From Yponomeuta sedellus (taxonomy: Eukaryota > Arthropoda > Insecta > Lepidoptera > Yponomeutidae), in assembly GCA_934045075.1 (NCBI GenBank), contig OW203723.1, positions 21,789,615 to 21,853,614 on the forward strand: a DNA stretch of 64,000 nt, written 5' to 3'. Of the stretch, positions 29,050 to 40,124 are shown piece by piece. Position 1 is the stretch's first letter; every line of letters starts with the position of its first letter. The position numbers and the translations under genes were made by a program. The notes beneath the pieces were generated by a model. That model was not told where the DNA came from, ran no database searches, and saw only the letters and a list, made by a program, of their open reading frames with translations.

Positions 29050-29740
29050 ATATTATCTGTGTTCATCATTTTTGAACTAAAACTTTCGTAAACACAACAC
29101 ATTGTAGACGTTTAGTCCGGATCTACTTACGGGTGTTGTTATATTGGAACAGTCCGACCAGCCCTCCTATTACGTAGCACTCCACTGTCTGTCGAGTGAA
29201 GCATTTAGACGACTCCTAAGTGTCAAAAAATGTATGCATTTGACAGCCGGAGTAGCTTAACAAAAGTAAAAATCAACGTCACTCGACTCGGTGGATACTT
29301 ACGTAATAATGCCCCAGGTATCGCTCCGCTTCGCAGAGCCTAATCATGGTGAGCAGAGACGGAGCTCGAGCTCACACAGCGACTCTTCCGATATAACAAC
29401 ACCCGTAAGTAGATCCGGACTAAAAGTCTACATTGTGTTTATCATCATCATAATCGTAGACTTTTAGTCCGGATCTACTTACTACTTATACTATTTTTAT
29501 TTTTAATGCACTATCCCGTGCTAAGGACAAATTTAAAAACCTATTTAGAGGCTAAATATTTCACCCATGCCGGGATTCGAACCCGCAACCTCTGGCTAGA
29601 GCTCTGGTACGGATAGCCAGAGGTTGCGGGTTCGAATCCCGGCATGGGTGAAATCTTTAGCCTCTAAATAGGTTTTTATACTTACTACTTAAAAGTCTAC
29701 AATGTGTTGTGCTTACGAAAGTTTTAGTTCAAAAATCATC
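29050..29740. mobile_element. Nested foldback elements with an inverted SINE inside
   Basis: Outer arms: TTTTTGAACTAAAACTTTCG at about 29068 and CGAAAGTTTTAGTTCAAAAA at about 29716. Inner arms: TTAGTCCGGATCTACTTACG at about 29113, mirrored by CGTAAGTAGATCCGGACTAA at about 29404, leaving about 330 bp. A SINE-A insertion (29489-29678) sits in the right part. Confidence 0.75.
29489..29678 (-). mobile_element. SINE-A with inverted 5' half
   Basis: Flanked by the 13-bp duplication TACTTACTACTTA (29476-29488 and 29679-29691). The left part is antisense tail and 3' body. The right part is the same body in sense, making a hairpin of about 60-70 bp per arm around the tRNA-like segment. Confidence 0.85.
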
Positions 29741-29749
29741 ATAATCAGC

Positions 29750-29860
29750 CGATGTCAGTCCAACTGGACATAGGCCTCTCCCAAGATACGCCACTGATCT
29801 TCGGCTCTCCTCTTCCAGTCACTGCACACATGCATGTAATTTTGTTTGACGCTCCATCCT
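29750..29860 (-). mobile_element. RTE LINE 3' fragment
   Basis: The minus strand encodes CSDWKRRAEDQWRILGEAYVQ, similar to the end of the RTE frame at 8715-9161, broken upstream. Confidence 0.5.
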
Positions 29861-29879
29861 GCGCAAAAAAAAAACAATT

Positions 29880-30000
29880 CATTAAGGCGTTTGGGTTGCC
29901 AACTAACGCCACCAGTGAAATAAAAATCATAACTTGTTTTATAATACGTTTTTTTTTTCAAAAACTAAACGTCATAAATCTTAACTAATAAATCTTGAGA
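29880..30000. repeat. Repeat K, left part
   Basis: ACTAACGCCACCAGTGAAAT and CATAACTTGTTTTATAATACG match repeat K at 41590-41635. The right part of the same element continues from about 30515, so a LINE piece lies between. Confidence 0.55.
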
Positions 30001-30074
30001 AGTAAGGTTCCCTATCGGACACGCGATGGAATCCAGTTTATGAAAGGATTGTCTAAACCGACCAAAGTCGAAGT

Positions 30075-30530
30075 TTCACTCCTATGACTGACTCGTCATT
30101 GGCAGAAATAGTCGTCCAAATTAGGACCGAGTTGCCATTAACTAAAACAAAAAAAAGTATCTGTAGTGTTACTTTGAATGACAGAATACGCAGTGGTCTG
30201 ATTAGAGAACGTTGTGGACTCAAAGAGGATGTAGTGACTAGAATTGAGAAAGTAATGTTGCGTTGGTTTGGACATGTGGAGAGGATGAAGGAATAATTAT
30301 TGACGAAACAAAATATATTGCGGATGTGACTGGAAGGGCTGGTAAGGGACGTCCCAGGCGGACTAACATCGACCAAATAGGGGATGTATGCAAAGGGGAA
30401 GATAAAAAGTACCCGGCGTGCGTGCAAAGACTTACGTTGATGAAGCGAAGGTGATCTGTCAGGATCGTAGCATGTGTCAGGTCTCTGCCTACCCCTCTGG
30501 GATACAGGCGTGAGGCTATGTATAAATCTT
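30075..30530 (+). mobile_element. Repeat H LINE 3' remnant, frame-broken
   Basis: Frame 30084-30296 reads LNDRIRSGLIRERCG and LRWFGHVERMKE, the end of a LINE polyprotein of a type distinct from the RTE copies. A second frame (30263-30454) continues GRAGKGRPRRTNIDQIGD. The element ends in the repeat H tail CTCTGGGATACAGGCGTGAGG. Confidence 0.65.
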
Positions 30531-30539
30531 AACCACTAT

Positions 30540-30940
30540 GACAACTATTTTTTGAACCTACAGTCTAGAACTTAGGATCAACAACCTAGGACTTAATCGA
30601 TTTCCGCCAAAAACGGCCGTTTTAGCGGACATCCATTAAAGTCCTAGGATGTTGATATAGTGTGGCCATTAGTGCTGTGCACTCCCTGAGGTATGCGCGG
30701 CGAGGTGGGAGGTGAGGCGAGGTGGGTTGACGGCACACTGACTGAGCGCAGCAATCGATTCCCCCCCCCCCCCCCCCCGTCTCGCCGCGCGCATACCTCA
30801 GGGAGTGCACAGCACTAATGGCCACACTATACCACGTTGGCTGTATGGTTTAAAAATAGTTATCACAGATTTGTAATGTTTACTTTCTGAAAAGAAACGT
30901 ATTATTTATGATTATTATTCCATTGGTGCCTCTAGACATA
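30540..30940. repeat. Repeat K, right part with nested MITE
   Basis: GAACCTACAGTCTAGAACTT, CCGCCAAAAACGGCCGTTTT and AAAATAGTTATCACAG correspond to the central and right arms of the 41575-41935 copy. Confidence 0.6.
30658..30829. mobile_element. TA-target MITE, 172 bp, with poly(C)18
   Basis: Inverted repeats of about 47 bp beginning TAGTGTGGCCATTAGTGCTG, flanked by TA at 30656-30657 and 30830-30831. The interior holds 18 consecutive C at 30761-30778. Confidence 0.9.
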
Positions 30941-30952
30941 ACCTCAAAGCGC

Positions 30953-31425
30953 CTTAAGGCAGTTTCACGTGGAGTATGCTGTCTCGCTCGCACAATTTTA
31001 CATTTTTAATGTAGTAAAATGAGTAATGTCAGAGGCGTTATGGGCGGTATGATAACCTTCTGACAGTAAGGCTCACTGTCAATCACTGTCTTACAATCCT
31101 CCACCAACCCGGACTTTGCCCCCGCGGTGGAGTATGGCGTAAACTTTTTGCGATACAGGAAGAGATCCGTGCCCCAGCAGTGAGGGCTTGTATGCCCCCA
31201 GGGTTGATTTGTTTATAGAACTGGTTTGAGGCTTTGATTAGTTTATTAGTTGATTGATTAGTTAAATGGCAGACATATTCATTACATTTTTGTTTTCTTA
31301 TAGGTATGTAGTTTTTAATATCAATCTCCCAAACCACATTAATATCAAAATGTCACTCATTACAATAATCGAATATGTAAAATGCGAGCGAGATCATGCA
31401 TGCTCCACGTAAGAACAGCCTTAAC
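30953..31425. mobile_element. TIR element interrupted by SINE-E
   Basis: Left TTTCACGTGGAGTATGC and TCTCGCTCGCACAATTTTAC are mirrored at the right by GTAAAATGCGAGCGAGAT and GCATGCTCCACGTAAGA. Confidence 0.7.
31025..31215 (+). mobile_element. SINE-E, 5'-truncated
   Basis: Runs from GTCAGAGGCGTTATGGGCGG to the 3' block CCCAGCAGTGAGGGC and GGGTTGAT. Confidence 0.7.
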
Positions 31426-32080
31426 TGTCAATTAACAGTTTTGTTGCTATGTTAATGATTTACATCACCCATTTGACATGTTGACAAAAATCCCACGATT
31501 ACATTAAAACTAGACGGTCTTATGAAGACACGATTCCCTAAAACACTTCTCAGAGGCCGTTTGTGTTACAATGGACTGTGGTAAGTGGTTGAAACGTAAA
31601 CGAAGAGACTTTAAACTGCCTTTAAAGAGTGTTTTGGAGGGATAAGGTAAGATAAGAATATTCTTTATTGAATACCGGAAAAAATGTTACAAAAGATAAT
31701 GATATTTATTTGTTAAACATGAGTTTAAAAAGGTGGTACACTTCAAAGGTGGTATTCAGATTCTGCATCTTTGCCCTTTCTAGGCATACAAATATTTTTA
31801 AAAGAGAGCGCCATACAGTTGTCATTATGTGATAATAACTTACAGTTGGGTGACAATTAATCGTGGTTGTACAAATATGACCGTAAGACTATAAAGACGA
31901 TGTGCAACATGTTATTGCAAAATTCCTCGAAACCTATGTAGGTATTGTTTTGAATACTTCAATTAATATTAGCATCACAAAGCGTACAATCGCCAGCTTA
32001 TCAACCATCACCTGTTATTAAATAACTTTTACTTTTGTTAATGTTTTAACAAACATTTCGTAGTAACGACCCTGATTACT
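31426..32080. other. Intergenic, no recognised feature
   Basis: AT-rich. Near 31650, an antisense TTCTTTATTGAATA may be an old retroposon tail. Confidence 0.4.
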
Positions 32081-32094
32081 TAAGTTGTGTTTTG

Positions 32095-32345
32095 CGCTGT
32101 TAAACGGGTCTAATAGCGATTATTTATTAGGTCCAGTGCTAAAAGTAAATACACGTCACGCGCCTTATCGCCGGACCTGTCCGCGGACGAAGTGGGTGTT
32201 GTGTGTCGGCCCGCGAAAAACTAAAAGTGACTTGAAGGTTGACCACCTACCCTCACTACCAAGGCAACTGCAATACTGCCGAAATGTCGGGAATTAAGGT
32301 AATTACGTTTTACCTAATAAATAATCGCGATCCGTTTCATATATA
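32095..32345. repeat. Repeat J foldback
   Basis: GCGATTATTTATTAGGT and ACCTAATAAATAATCGCGA are inverted. Inside lies GGCAACTGCAATACTGCCGA, a block also in the copies at 40610 and 52640-52690. Confidence 0.65.
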
Positions 32346-32393
32346 ACTATGTATAAGCATCGCGAGTCATATAAAAATACCTCGGTAAGGTTA

Positions 32394-32620
32394 CAGTCTG
32401 TTAGCTTTTAGAATATACCTCGGCTACTATCGGATAGAATCGGATACATTCGTATAATAGAAATCTCTGAACTAATATGACACAAAACTTTATATACCTA
32501 ACTTTTCAAAATAAAGGAATGTTTTATACAGAGCAGGAAGTAGTAGTATACTCGTGTGCTTTCGGCGAAAACCGAAGCCTACTCTAGAGCCCGAGGTATA
32601 TTCTAAAAGCTATCAGACTA
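32394..32620. mobile_element. MITE-M copy
   Basis: Ends CAGTCTGTTAGCTTTTAGAA and TTCTAAAAGCTATCAGACT are inverted. The interior CGGATAGAAT, ACTAATATGACAC and GAGCAGGAAGTAGTA blocks match 27049-27297. Confidence 0.75.
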
Positions 32621-32924
32621 TACTCTGTTGTCGACTCTACCTACTTACCCAGTACCCACTATATTTTAGCCATAAGAAAAGGCTGTGTTTAACTAAATTC
32701 CTTTTACCTGTAGTTTTAAGTTATATTTTATACAATTAGACGTCACACATAAAGTAATGAATGGTATTGTTTATTTTAGTTTCCTACGTATTGCATTATG
32801 TATTACTTTGTATGTGTGTTTGTTCATTTGAGGTCGGCCTCTGAGGTACATAAGATTGTACTAGTACTTTTGTAGGGTCGGTGGACTAAAGAATAAATGC
32901 CCAAAACAATCGACTGTTATCGAA

Positions 32925-33215
32925 TTTAAAAACCTATTTAGAGGCTAAAAATTTCACCCATGCCGGGATTCGAACCCGCAACCTCTGGCTATCCGTACCA
33001 GCGCTCTACCAATTGAGCCAATGGGCGACGGCATCAGTGAAATTTCGAACCTCTTTACAATATTCTCTGTATTACGTACAGGCAGCGACATCTGACTTAA
33101 GCAAATTGCATTACTTACAGCCCCGACTACCTACTTTGCAGTTAGGTTTAACATCGCAACGATATCACTGTACTCAAATGATTACACATTTTTTTTTTAT
33201 TTTTAATGCACTAAC
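32925..33215 (-). mobile_element. SINE-A copy
   Basis: Nearly complete body from AAAAACCTATTTAGAGGC (3' side) to CCCCGACTACCTACTTTGC (5' side). A second antisense tail block, TTTTATTTTTAATGCACTAA, lies beyond the 5' side, suggesting two adjoining insertions. Confidence 0.8.
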
Positions 33216-34019
33216 CCGAATCGAATTATCGAATTCCTCTGAAACGGCTTCAACGATTTTTATGATTCTGTGTATTGTAGTCTGAGAATAGGCGTAGGCA
33301 AATTAATATGGCAAAACAACGTTTGAGGGGTCAGCTAGTGACTCTATAAAAATATTATTATTATAATCACAATGACTGAAGACGGTCATGAAACAATGAA
33401 TTGAAAAAGACATGTTTTGTGTTTAAAATTACGTAATTCAAATCAAAGTGTACGAATTGAATTACGTATGTTGTTTTAAAAAATAATTTAATAATAATTT
33501 GACTAATGTGCTCTGACGACCCTTTTAAGATACCTATTTTAATTATAGGTATATCCTTTTAATTTTTTGGGAAAGTATAACACTGTTAATTGAAGAAAGG
33601 AACTGAAAAGCTATTTGCCTTTCGCTCATACAATATTTCTGTCCGTATTGCCTATTTGCCTTTCTTGTATTTGGCCATGTCTACTAACCGTATATTTATT
33701 GGTAGCCAACAACCCAATTTTATAGAATAATTGCTTATAAGTTAGATGAATTGGCATTTAAGATTGTTAGCATTGATTGTTTTTTTTATTTCAAGAAAGT
33801 AGATTTTAGTTTGTTGAATAAAGATACTTTGGAAAAAAAAATATTGAGTATTGTTTTAACACATTTTCGTCCGTTAAACGTTAATAAGATCAATGACGTA
33901 CTTAGCCCCTTTATTTTTATAAAGGTTACCGAAAACCATTTTTTTAAGAGCTTTCATTTTAAATTGACTAGACAGTGCATTAAATGAGATTAATACTCTT
34001 TATTAGGCTTTATTACCCA
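33216..34019. other. Intergenic, no recognised feature
   Basis: Very AT-rich. An open frame at 33751-33987 has no recognisable motif and skewed AT codons; I do not call it. Confidence 0.4.
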
Positions 34020-34390
34020 TGAGCGGTGGTAGCTCAGTGGGTAGAACCATGGACTGGCAAGCGAGAGCCCCAGGTTCGATCCCGAGTGCGGGCACGTACC
34101 AATGACTTTGTTTAATTTCAAAGTTACGTACATTTGCGAATTTGTAGTCGCAATACCACACGCTAACGGTGAAGGAAAACATCGTGAGGAAACCCGCGGC
34201 TTGGTTGGCTCCGCACGTATTGACTAGTCTTTCCTGTGGGCTAGGCCGACTAAGCTGTCAGGATGGTATAGGTGCTGGGCAAGCCTACACCATCTATAAA
34301 ACCATGTCCCAGGCACTACAGCGTCGGAGTGGTGCCTTCACCCATCTAGTGTGAGTGAAGATACCACTGGACGCTGTATAAATCATCTCA
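34020..34390 (+). mobile_element. SINE-C copy, near full length
   Basis: Head GAGCGGTGGTAGCTCAGTGG and CCAGGTTCGATCCCG. The body TTTCAAAGTTACGTACATTT and the end GATACCACTGGACGCTGTAT are shared with the other SINE-C copies. Confidence 0.85.
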
Positions 34391-34708
34391 TTATTAGGCA
34401 TCCTAGATTATAATGTTTCAATTAATGGTAGGGAGGGACTGGTGCGTCAAAGTACCTAAAGCTATTCGCAGTAGTTCCACCGTTTGGAGTTGTACGCATA
34501 AATGGAATTCACTGTAGTTCCGACACGGAACTAGGAGGCCATTGTACTAATGCGAATAAAAACCTAACGTGGAAGGCGTACATTAATTTCTACCCGGTGT
34601 AGACTTTTGTTTGCGCTAGGCGTGACGACAGTATCAACTAATCAAAGATTTAACTATACAGGGGAAATTAAATATTAAAAGGATTTGAAACTCAGATCAA
34701 AGCCGCGC

Positions 34709-35116
34709 TTTCACGGTGTTAGTGCGCTCGGTTAGAGTGCGCCATCCGAGTAAACTAATGCTTTTGATTGGCTATTTTGGTGTTACACTATTTTATTTTT
34801 TTATTTTTAATGCACTAACCCGATGTTAAACCTAACTGCAAAGTAGGTAGTCGGGGCTGTAAGTAATGCAATTTGCTTAAGTCAGATGTCGCTGCCTGTA
34901 CGTAATACAGAGAATATTGTAAAGAGGTTCGAAATTTCACTGATGCGCGCTGGTACGGATAGCCAGAGGTTGCGGGTTCGAATCCCGGCATGGGTGAAAT
35001 TTTTAGCCTCTAAATAGGTTTTTATATTTTGGTGTTGTCACGAAAAGCCGTCCAATCAGGAGCATTAGTTTACTCGGATGGCGTACTCTTTCCGAGCGTA
35101 CTAAGACCGTGAAAAC
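34709..35116. mobile_element. TIR element split by a SINE-A
   Basis: Left GCCATCCGAGTAAACTAATG and right CATTAGTTTACTCGGATGGC are inverted, with CACGGTGTTAG / CTAAGACCGTG further out. SINE-A occupies 34785-35024. Confidence 0.8.
34785..35024 (-). mobile_element. SINE-A with inverted 5' body, 12-bp duplication
   Basis: TATTTTGGTGTT flanks it at 34773-34784 and 35025-35036. The antisense 3' tail (34785-34821) is joined to a body in the opposite orientation (GATGTTAAACC... to AAATAGGTTTTTA). Confidence 0.85.
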
Positions 35117-35289
35117 CTGGCCTTAGTTTTATAAAAAAAGCGATTACCAATATTTGCAGTAAAAGAGAAGATTCTAATACTGCTTTCAGCCATTTTGACT
35201 AAAACACCCATCACACCGCGTGACGACTTTACCAAACTTCACCCGTGTCGCGGTAGTGTGCGCTTTGGCCCCGTGCCTTGCGAGCGCGG

Positions 35290-35400
35290 AGGAACACCCC
35301 AGGGTGCCAATTCTCACTTCATTAGCAAATAAGTCGTATACGACTCAAAGGCTTCTGACTTGGAATTCTACGTAAAAAGTTGAGCGACAGCCAAAATCTG
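35290..35400. repeat. Repeat shared with 14745-14830
   Basis: TGCCAATTCTCACTTCATTAG and TTCTACGTAAAAAGTTG match the earlier copy. Confidence 0.5.
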
Positions 35401-36224
35401 TATTCTGAACGCCATGCTAAATTGAATTCGAATGAGAAAATAAATGTCTAATGACTCTGTCGAGTTACGTTATCTTATTTTTATACGACAAATGTCATAA
35501 GCCTTCGAATGTTTGCGTCGACGCTTTCAATTCGCATGGGCGAGAATCGACCCCCATTTTAGTCTAGTCATTTTACTTATTAACCATTAACCTTTGTTTA
35601 ACAATTAACCTTTGTTAAACTTTAGTTTATTAGGTACTGAAAAGGTTTTATTGTAAATAATAAATGTGTTCCCACTTTATGGAAGAGGATTTAAAAATCT
35701 TTCGTCATGCTTATTTCCAAGCGTTCTAAGTGCTTGGAACAAATGGAAATGAAAGAATGTTTCATGCACTCTATTGAATTTTGCTCAAGCATTCAATCGG
35801 ACCTACTTCAGGGAAAGATAGAGGGCACTAGAGTTCAATGAAATTGATTAACAACATTAGGTCTTCTGTTGGCAAGACACTGAATGAATATACCAGATAA
35901 CAGCATCTAACCAAAAGGAATGTCTTGTCATAGTGAGACATGTAGGTAACCAGAAGAAGACGCCCGTAGGAACCTGGAATTACTAGATAGCATATATTCT
36001 AAAAACTACAGTTCTTGGCGTTATTGCTACCTGGTCTAGTCCTTGTTTTTTTACCTTAGATTCACGGCCAGGGGTCTTAAAATTCACTAATGGTTTGACA
36101 GTATTTGTGAAAACTATGGGTAAAAACCAGCTAAGTGGGTGTGGAGCTACGCGCAGTGTACGCTACGTAGAACAAGGTCGCTTTAGTTAAGTTGGTCGCC
36201 TATTACTTGGGTATCATGTATCGT
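35401..36224. other. Intergenic, no recognised feature
   Basis: No exon or element recognised. Confidence 0.4.
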
Positions 36225-37150
36225 ATTTCGACCGTCCTGCATGAGTTGACGATTTAAGTTTGTGCCGACAATAGGCGATAGTGTAGGTACTTTCTATTTA
36301 GTCTAGTTTGTTGTATCTCAATAGTACATACGTAGAAATACTTAATAATTTCTACCCTAACACCCGTATTCTAAGACGTTCCTCGAAATTACCTCCAGTC
36401 CACTCTTGCTCAACCGAGGAAAACAGTATTTTAAAACGTAGGTACTAAATTCCTCCAATCGAGCAAGTTTCTTACTCGAGTCGAAGAATCGACGAATCGA
36501 CTGTCAAAGCTACGGTAGGTACCTCGGGACCTACCTTGAAGCCTCCTCGAGAAAGTAAAACTTCTGCCCGTCAAAACTTAGCAACTAATTTGTAATTTGT
36601 GCTGAGCCATGACATCGCCATTGCCAACATAAAAAAAGCAAATTCTCACTCGAGTTAACCACAGATTACCTATTTTGATTGTCACTCGAGTATACACTCT
36701 AAATACTGACTGACAATGCTAACTCAAGGAAATGCCTCCACCTCTCCTCGACTCCACCTCCGTTGAATATTGAGTCGAGGAGACTTTCAGGAACGTCTTG
36801 GAATACGGGTGTTAGACTGAGTTAGGTAGGTACGAGTATGTAAGTAGGTAAGTATACTTCGACCGTCCTGCGAGAGTGGGCGCTTCAAGTTTGTGGCGAA
36901 ACGGTCGAATTTATCTTGAGAATAGACCTGTATTGTAGTACTTATTATGTAGTCTAGTTTGTATCTCAATAGTAGATAGAAGTCTAGAAGTACGTTATAA
37001 TTTATACTCTCAGACTACAATAAGTATGGGTATCATACTCCGACCGTCCCGCATGAATGGACGGTTAATTTTTTTCTGGGAATAGTCGAATTTATTTTTA
37101 GAATAGGCCCGTGCATTATTTAGTCTTGTTTATATCTCAATAGTAGCGAC
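36225..37150. repeat. Three degenerate ~150-bp repeats with a TIR element between
   Basis: Units near 36225, 36848 and 37022 each read CGACCGTCC(T/C)GC followed by TAGTCT(A/T)GTTT and TATCTCAATAGTA. Between the first two lies an element of about 460 bp (36357-36815). Its ends are CTAACACCCGTATTCTAAGAC and GTCTTGGAATACGGGTGTTAG, and its interior is rich in CTCGAGT/CTCGACT motifs. Confidence 0.7.
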
Positions 37151-37159
37151 TGTTTAAAA

Positions 37160-37568
37160 GATAACTTGTAATTATCTTTATTGCAGTAACTAACTGTGCC
37201 TATCGTAACACCAAGTGGAAACGGAAAATAACTAGGTTACGAATCTTCAATGGGATTAATGATATTATTTATCAGCAACTGTTTGTCGACATTGCAACTA
37301 TGTAATACCTAGATTATTGCTACGCATTACATTGTTGCGTAGCTACTGAATAAGTGGGTAAGTACTTAGGTATATAAAAATACTCTTGTCACGATCCTAA
37401 ATGCCTAACTTCTTTCAAAAATAAATATATTTGTCTTTTTCTAACCTCTTCACCAACATCAACCACTGTCTCGTTAGTCTAGCAGTTAACAGTCTTACCT
37501 ATCACACAGATGTCTTAGGTTTGACTCCCATTGGAGGCCACCGTGCTTGATTTATACTAAATGGTCTC
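37160..37568. other. Intergenic, no recognised feature
   Basis: AT-rich; nothing supportable. Confidence 0.4.
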
Positions 37569-37665
37569 AGGGCCGGTTTCTGAATTGAGAATTTTGCTAA
37601 GTAAATTATGTAGTGCTGTCTCTTCTAATTTCTCAGAAACGTACGTGGCAGAACGTTACCGTTAT
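37569..37665. mobile_element. MITE-I left part
   Basis: GGTTTCTGAATTGAGAATTTT...GTAGTGCTGTCTCTTC matches 19093-19145. Confidence 0.55.
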
Positions 37666-38044
37666 AAAAAAATATAAGTACTTATTTTTGGCAGTAGCAC
37701 TCACCCTCTCTCTGCCAAACTTACACTCATACACGCTTACTCACACACATAGAGGGAGAACAGTTACAGGAGAACACTTTTCCTTAAATACTTTTGTTTT
37801 TCAACAGTAATTTATAGATTGTGTACATTACTATTTTTGTAAATGGAGGAAGTAGGCGCTGTCTGCTGTAATAGGTACAGGTGATGAACCTAGCACAGCA
37901 GCGGATGCTCAATAATTTTAATTATGAACTATATAAAACATGTATGTGAAAATTTAGTTATAGTCTAGTATAAGTTTTTCAAGTCACAAATAAATTACTT
38001 ACTCACTCACTCATTTACTTAAGTATTTCTTCTTCTTCTTCAGG

Positions 38045-38345
38045 CTATATTAGTCCAATGCTGGACATAGCCTTCCCCTAATGCCTCGCCTCCCCTAACC
38101 AGCCACTAGTCTTGCAAGCCTCCACCAATCCGAACTTGGCCCCCGTGGTTGAGTATGGCCTATACCTTCCTCAGGGAAGAGACCCGTGCCCCTCGTTGGG
38201 GACATAATGGGTTGATGATGATGCTTATAGGCGTGCTCATACAAGAACAGGGACACGTCTGTCAAATTTTGCTTAGCACGCCTCTATGGCCACGCCTGTA
38301 AGCGCCATCAGTGAATTGCTTTGAGAATATAAGCTGAAAACGGGT
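38045..38345 (+). mobile_element. SINE-E-like 3' end next to a TIR-element fragment
   Basis: 38045-38225 has CCCCGTGGTTGAGTATGGCC, GAGACCCGTGCCCC and the tail GGGTTGATGATGATG. 38235-38345 (TACAAGAACAGGGACACG...GAAAACGGGTCA) matches part of 11883-12020 in the opposite orientation. Confidence 0.6.
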
Positions 38346-38389
38346 CAATGGCATACGGATAGACGTAGATCTCAATTGAGATATTTTTT

Positions 38390-38785
38390 GGTGTTGGCCT
38401 TTTTGCATCTACTTAATGAGATGATTTATACAGCTTCCAGTGGTATCTTCACTCACACTAGATGGGTGACGGGACCACTCCGACGCTGTAGTGCCTGGGA
38501 CATGGTTTTAAAGATGATGTAGGCTTGCCCAGCACCTATACCATCCTGACAGCTTAGTCGGCCTAGCCCACAGGAAAGACTAGTCAATACGTGCGGAGCC
38601 AACCAAGCCGCGGGTTTCCTCATGATGTTTTCCTTCACCGTTAGCGTGTGGTATTGCGACTACAAATTCGCAAATGTACGTAACTTTGAAATTAAACAAA
38701 GCCCTTGGTACACGCCCGCACTCGGGATTGAACCTGGGGCTCTCGCTTGCCAGTCCATGGTTCTACCCACTGAGCTACCACCGCA
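38390..38785 (-). mobile_element. SINE-C copy, near full length
   Basis: The minus-strand head GCGGTGGTAGCTCAGTGGG at 38766-38784 and the same body as 34020-34390. CAATTGAGAT stands close to both sides (38368-38380 and 38783-38794) and may be its target duplication. Confidence 0.8.
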
Positions 38786-38934
38786 ATTGAGATGTAGGAT
38801 AATTAATATCCCGGTAATGCCATAATTTCTGCCGAAAACGGGTCATTGTCATGGGAGTTTCAGTTATTGTGTGATTGAGTGACAAACATCCAAACGTCTT
38901 TCGCAGACTTTCACATTTAATATATTAACTACTT

Positions 38935-39290
38935 AGGTACTGATGGAGCGAGCCATGTTAGGCATTTCACTTGTTGATCGAGTGCGCAACGTTGTAATCC
39001 GACAAAAGACCATAGTCGAAGAGTGGGCACACGGATCACAAAGTTGAAGTGGAGATGGGCGGGACACCTGATGAGACGGGATGACGGAAGGTGGACAAAG
39101 GCAGTCACGGAGTGGCCAAGAACCGGTCGTCGTTCGGTGGGTAGACCACTTGCCCGTTGGAGGGATGACATTAAAAAAGCGGCCGGGGGTCAGTGGTCGA
39201 GATTGGCTAGGGACCGAGAGAGTTGGCGTGAAATGGAAGAGGCCTATACCCAGCAGTGGGCTTCATTCATGGGCTGGTTAGATAGATAGA
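38935..39290 (+). mobile_element. RTE-type LINE 3' fragment, frame-shifted
   Basis: [18 protein letters not shown] coding starts at about 38943 as MERAMLGISLVDRV. The frame breaks near 39030 and continues as ITKLKWRWAGHLMRRDDG, VGRPLARWRDDIKK and EAYTQQWAS. It is 5'-truncated and inactive. Confidence 0.8.
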
Positions 39291-39469
39291 TTAGAGGCCT
39301 CACTGATCTAATCCCCAGTCCAAATATTGACGAGATAACCTTAAAAGATCAACACGTCGAGCCAGACAGTTACCGAGGACAACATTTATATTTAGAGAAC
39401 ACAAATATGACTCTTCAGTACCTACCTATCATATCGTTTATTGGTTTCTTAAAAGTTTCGATTTTCTCG

Positions 39470-39770
39470 TCCATTTTTTCTCCAAAATTATCGAGATTTT
39501 TAAATGGACGTAATTTAACTTGAAACGTTCATTAAGCCGCAGTTACTGTGCTATTTTGACTAAAACCTTTTTGATTTGATTTGTCCAGTTATTTATTATA
39601 GAGTTAATATTATTATTTTAATTCTTTATTGCACTAATTACATGAGTAAATGTACAAGGGCGTGTTTAATGCAAGAAGCATTCTCTTCCAGCAGACCTTT
39701 GGTGTTGAAGAGACTGGCAAAGGGTAGTGCAGGAAAAGAAGGTGGAATACAATAATAAACTTACATAAAC
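39470..39770. repeat. ~110-bp repeat and an antisense retroposon tail
   Basis: GTCCATTTTTTCTCCAAAAT...CATTAAGCCGC at 39470-39590 recurs at 40198-40310. From 39622, TTCTTTATTGCACTAATTAC...TCTCTTCCAGCAGACCTTTG is an antisense tail related to 61055-61170. Confidence 0.55.
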
Positions 39771-40124
39771 ATAGGGAGATACATTAACTTAGGCCTACAG
39801 GGAAAAGAGTTCATAGTAAAATACCGTTAGCGGCAAAACTTAGTCTTTGCACTCCCGATGAACTGTAATGTATGTACACATTTAGTAGAATTAGGGCACT
39901 AGTCAAAAGGATTCCTGTTACTCATCGTCGTCTTGATCTTTGTTGTTCTTCTGCAAGCGACTTCGAATCGTTTGGTTTCTGACAAGGGTAGTCGTCAGCC
40001 GCAGGTGAGCTTGTAAGTTCCAGCTGTTCAAATCAGTTATTTTGGCAACAGAGTATGTTTCCAAGCATTTATGATAGCTCTGCGAGAAAAACTCCGCTGC
40101 AACCCTGTGAATTTCCTACTTCAT

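Noticed and set aside
33751..33987. 78-codon open frame in AT-rich DNA
   Set aside because: Phe/Lys/Asn-rich translation typical of AT-rich non-coding sequence, with no motif.
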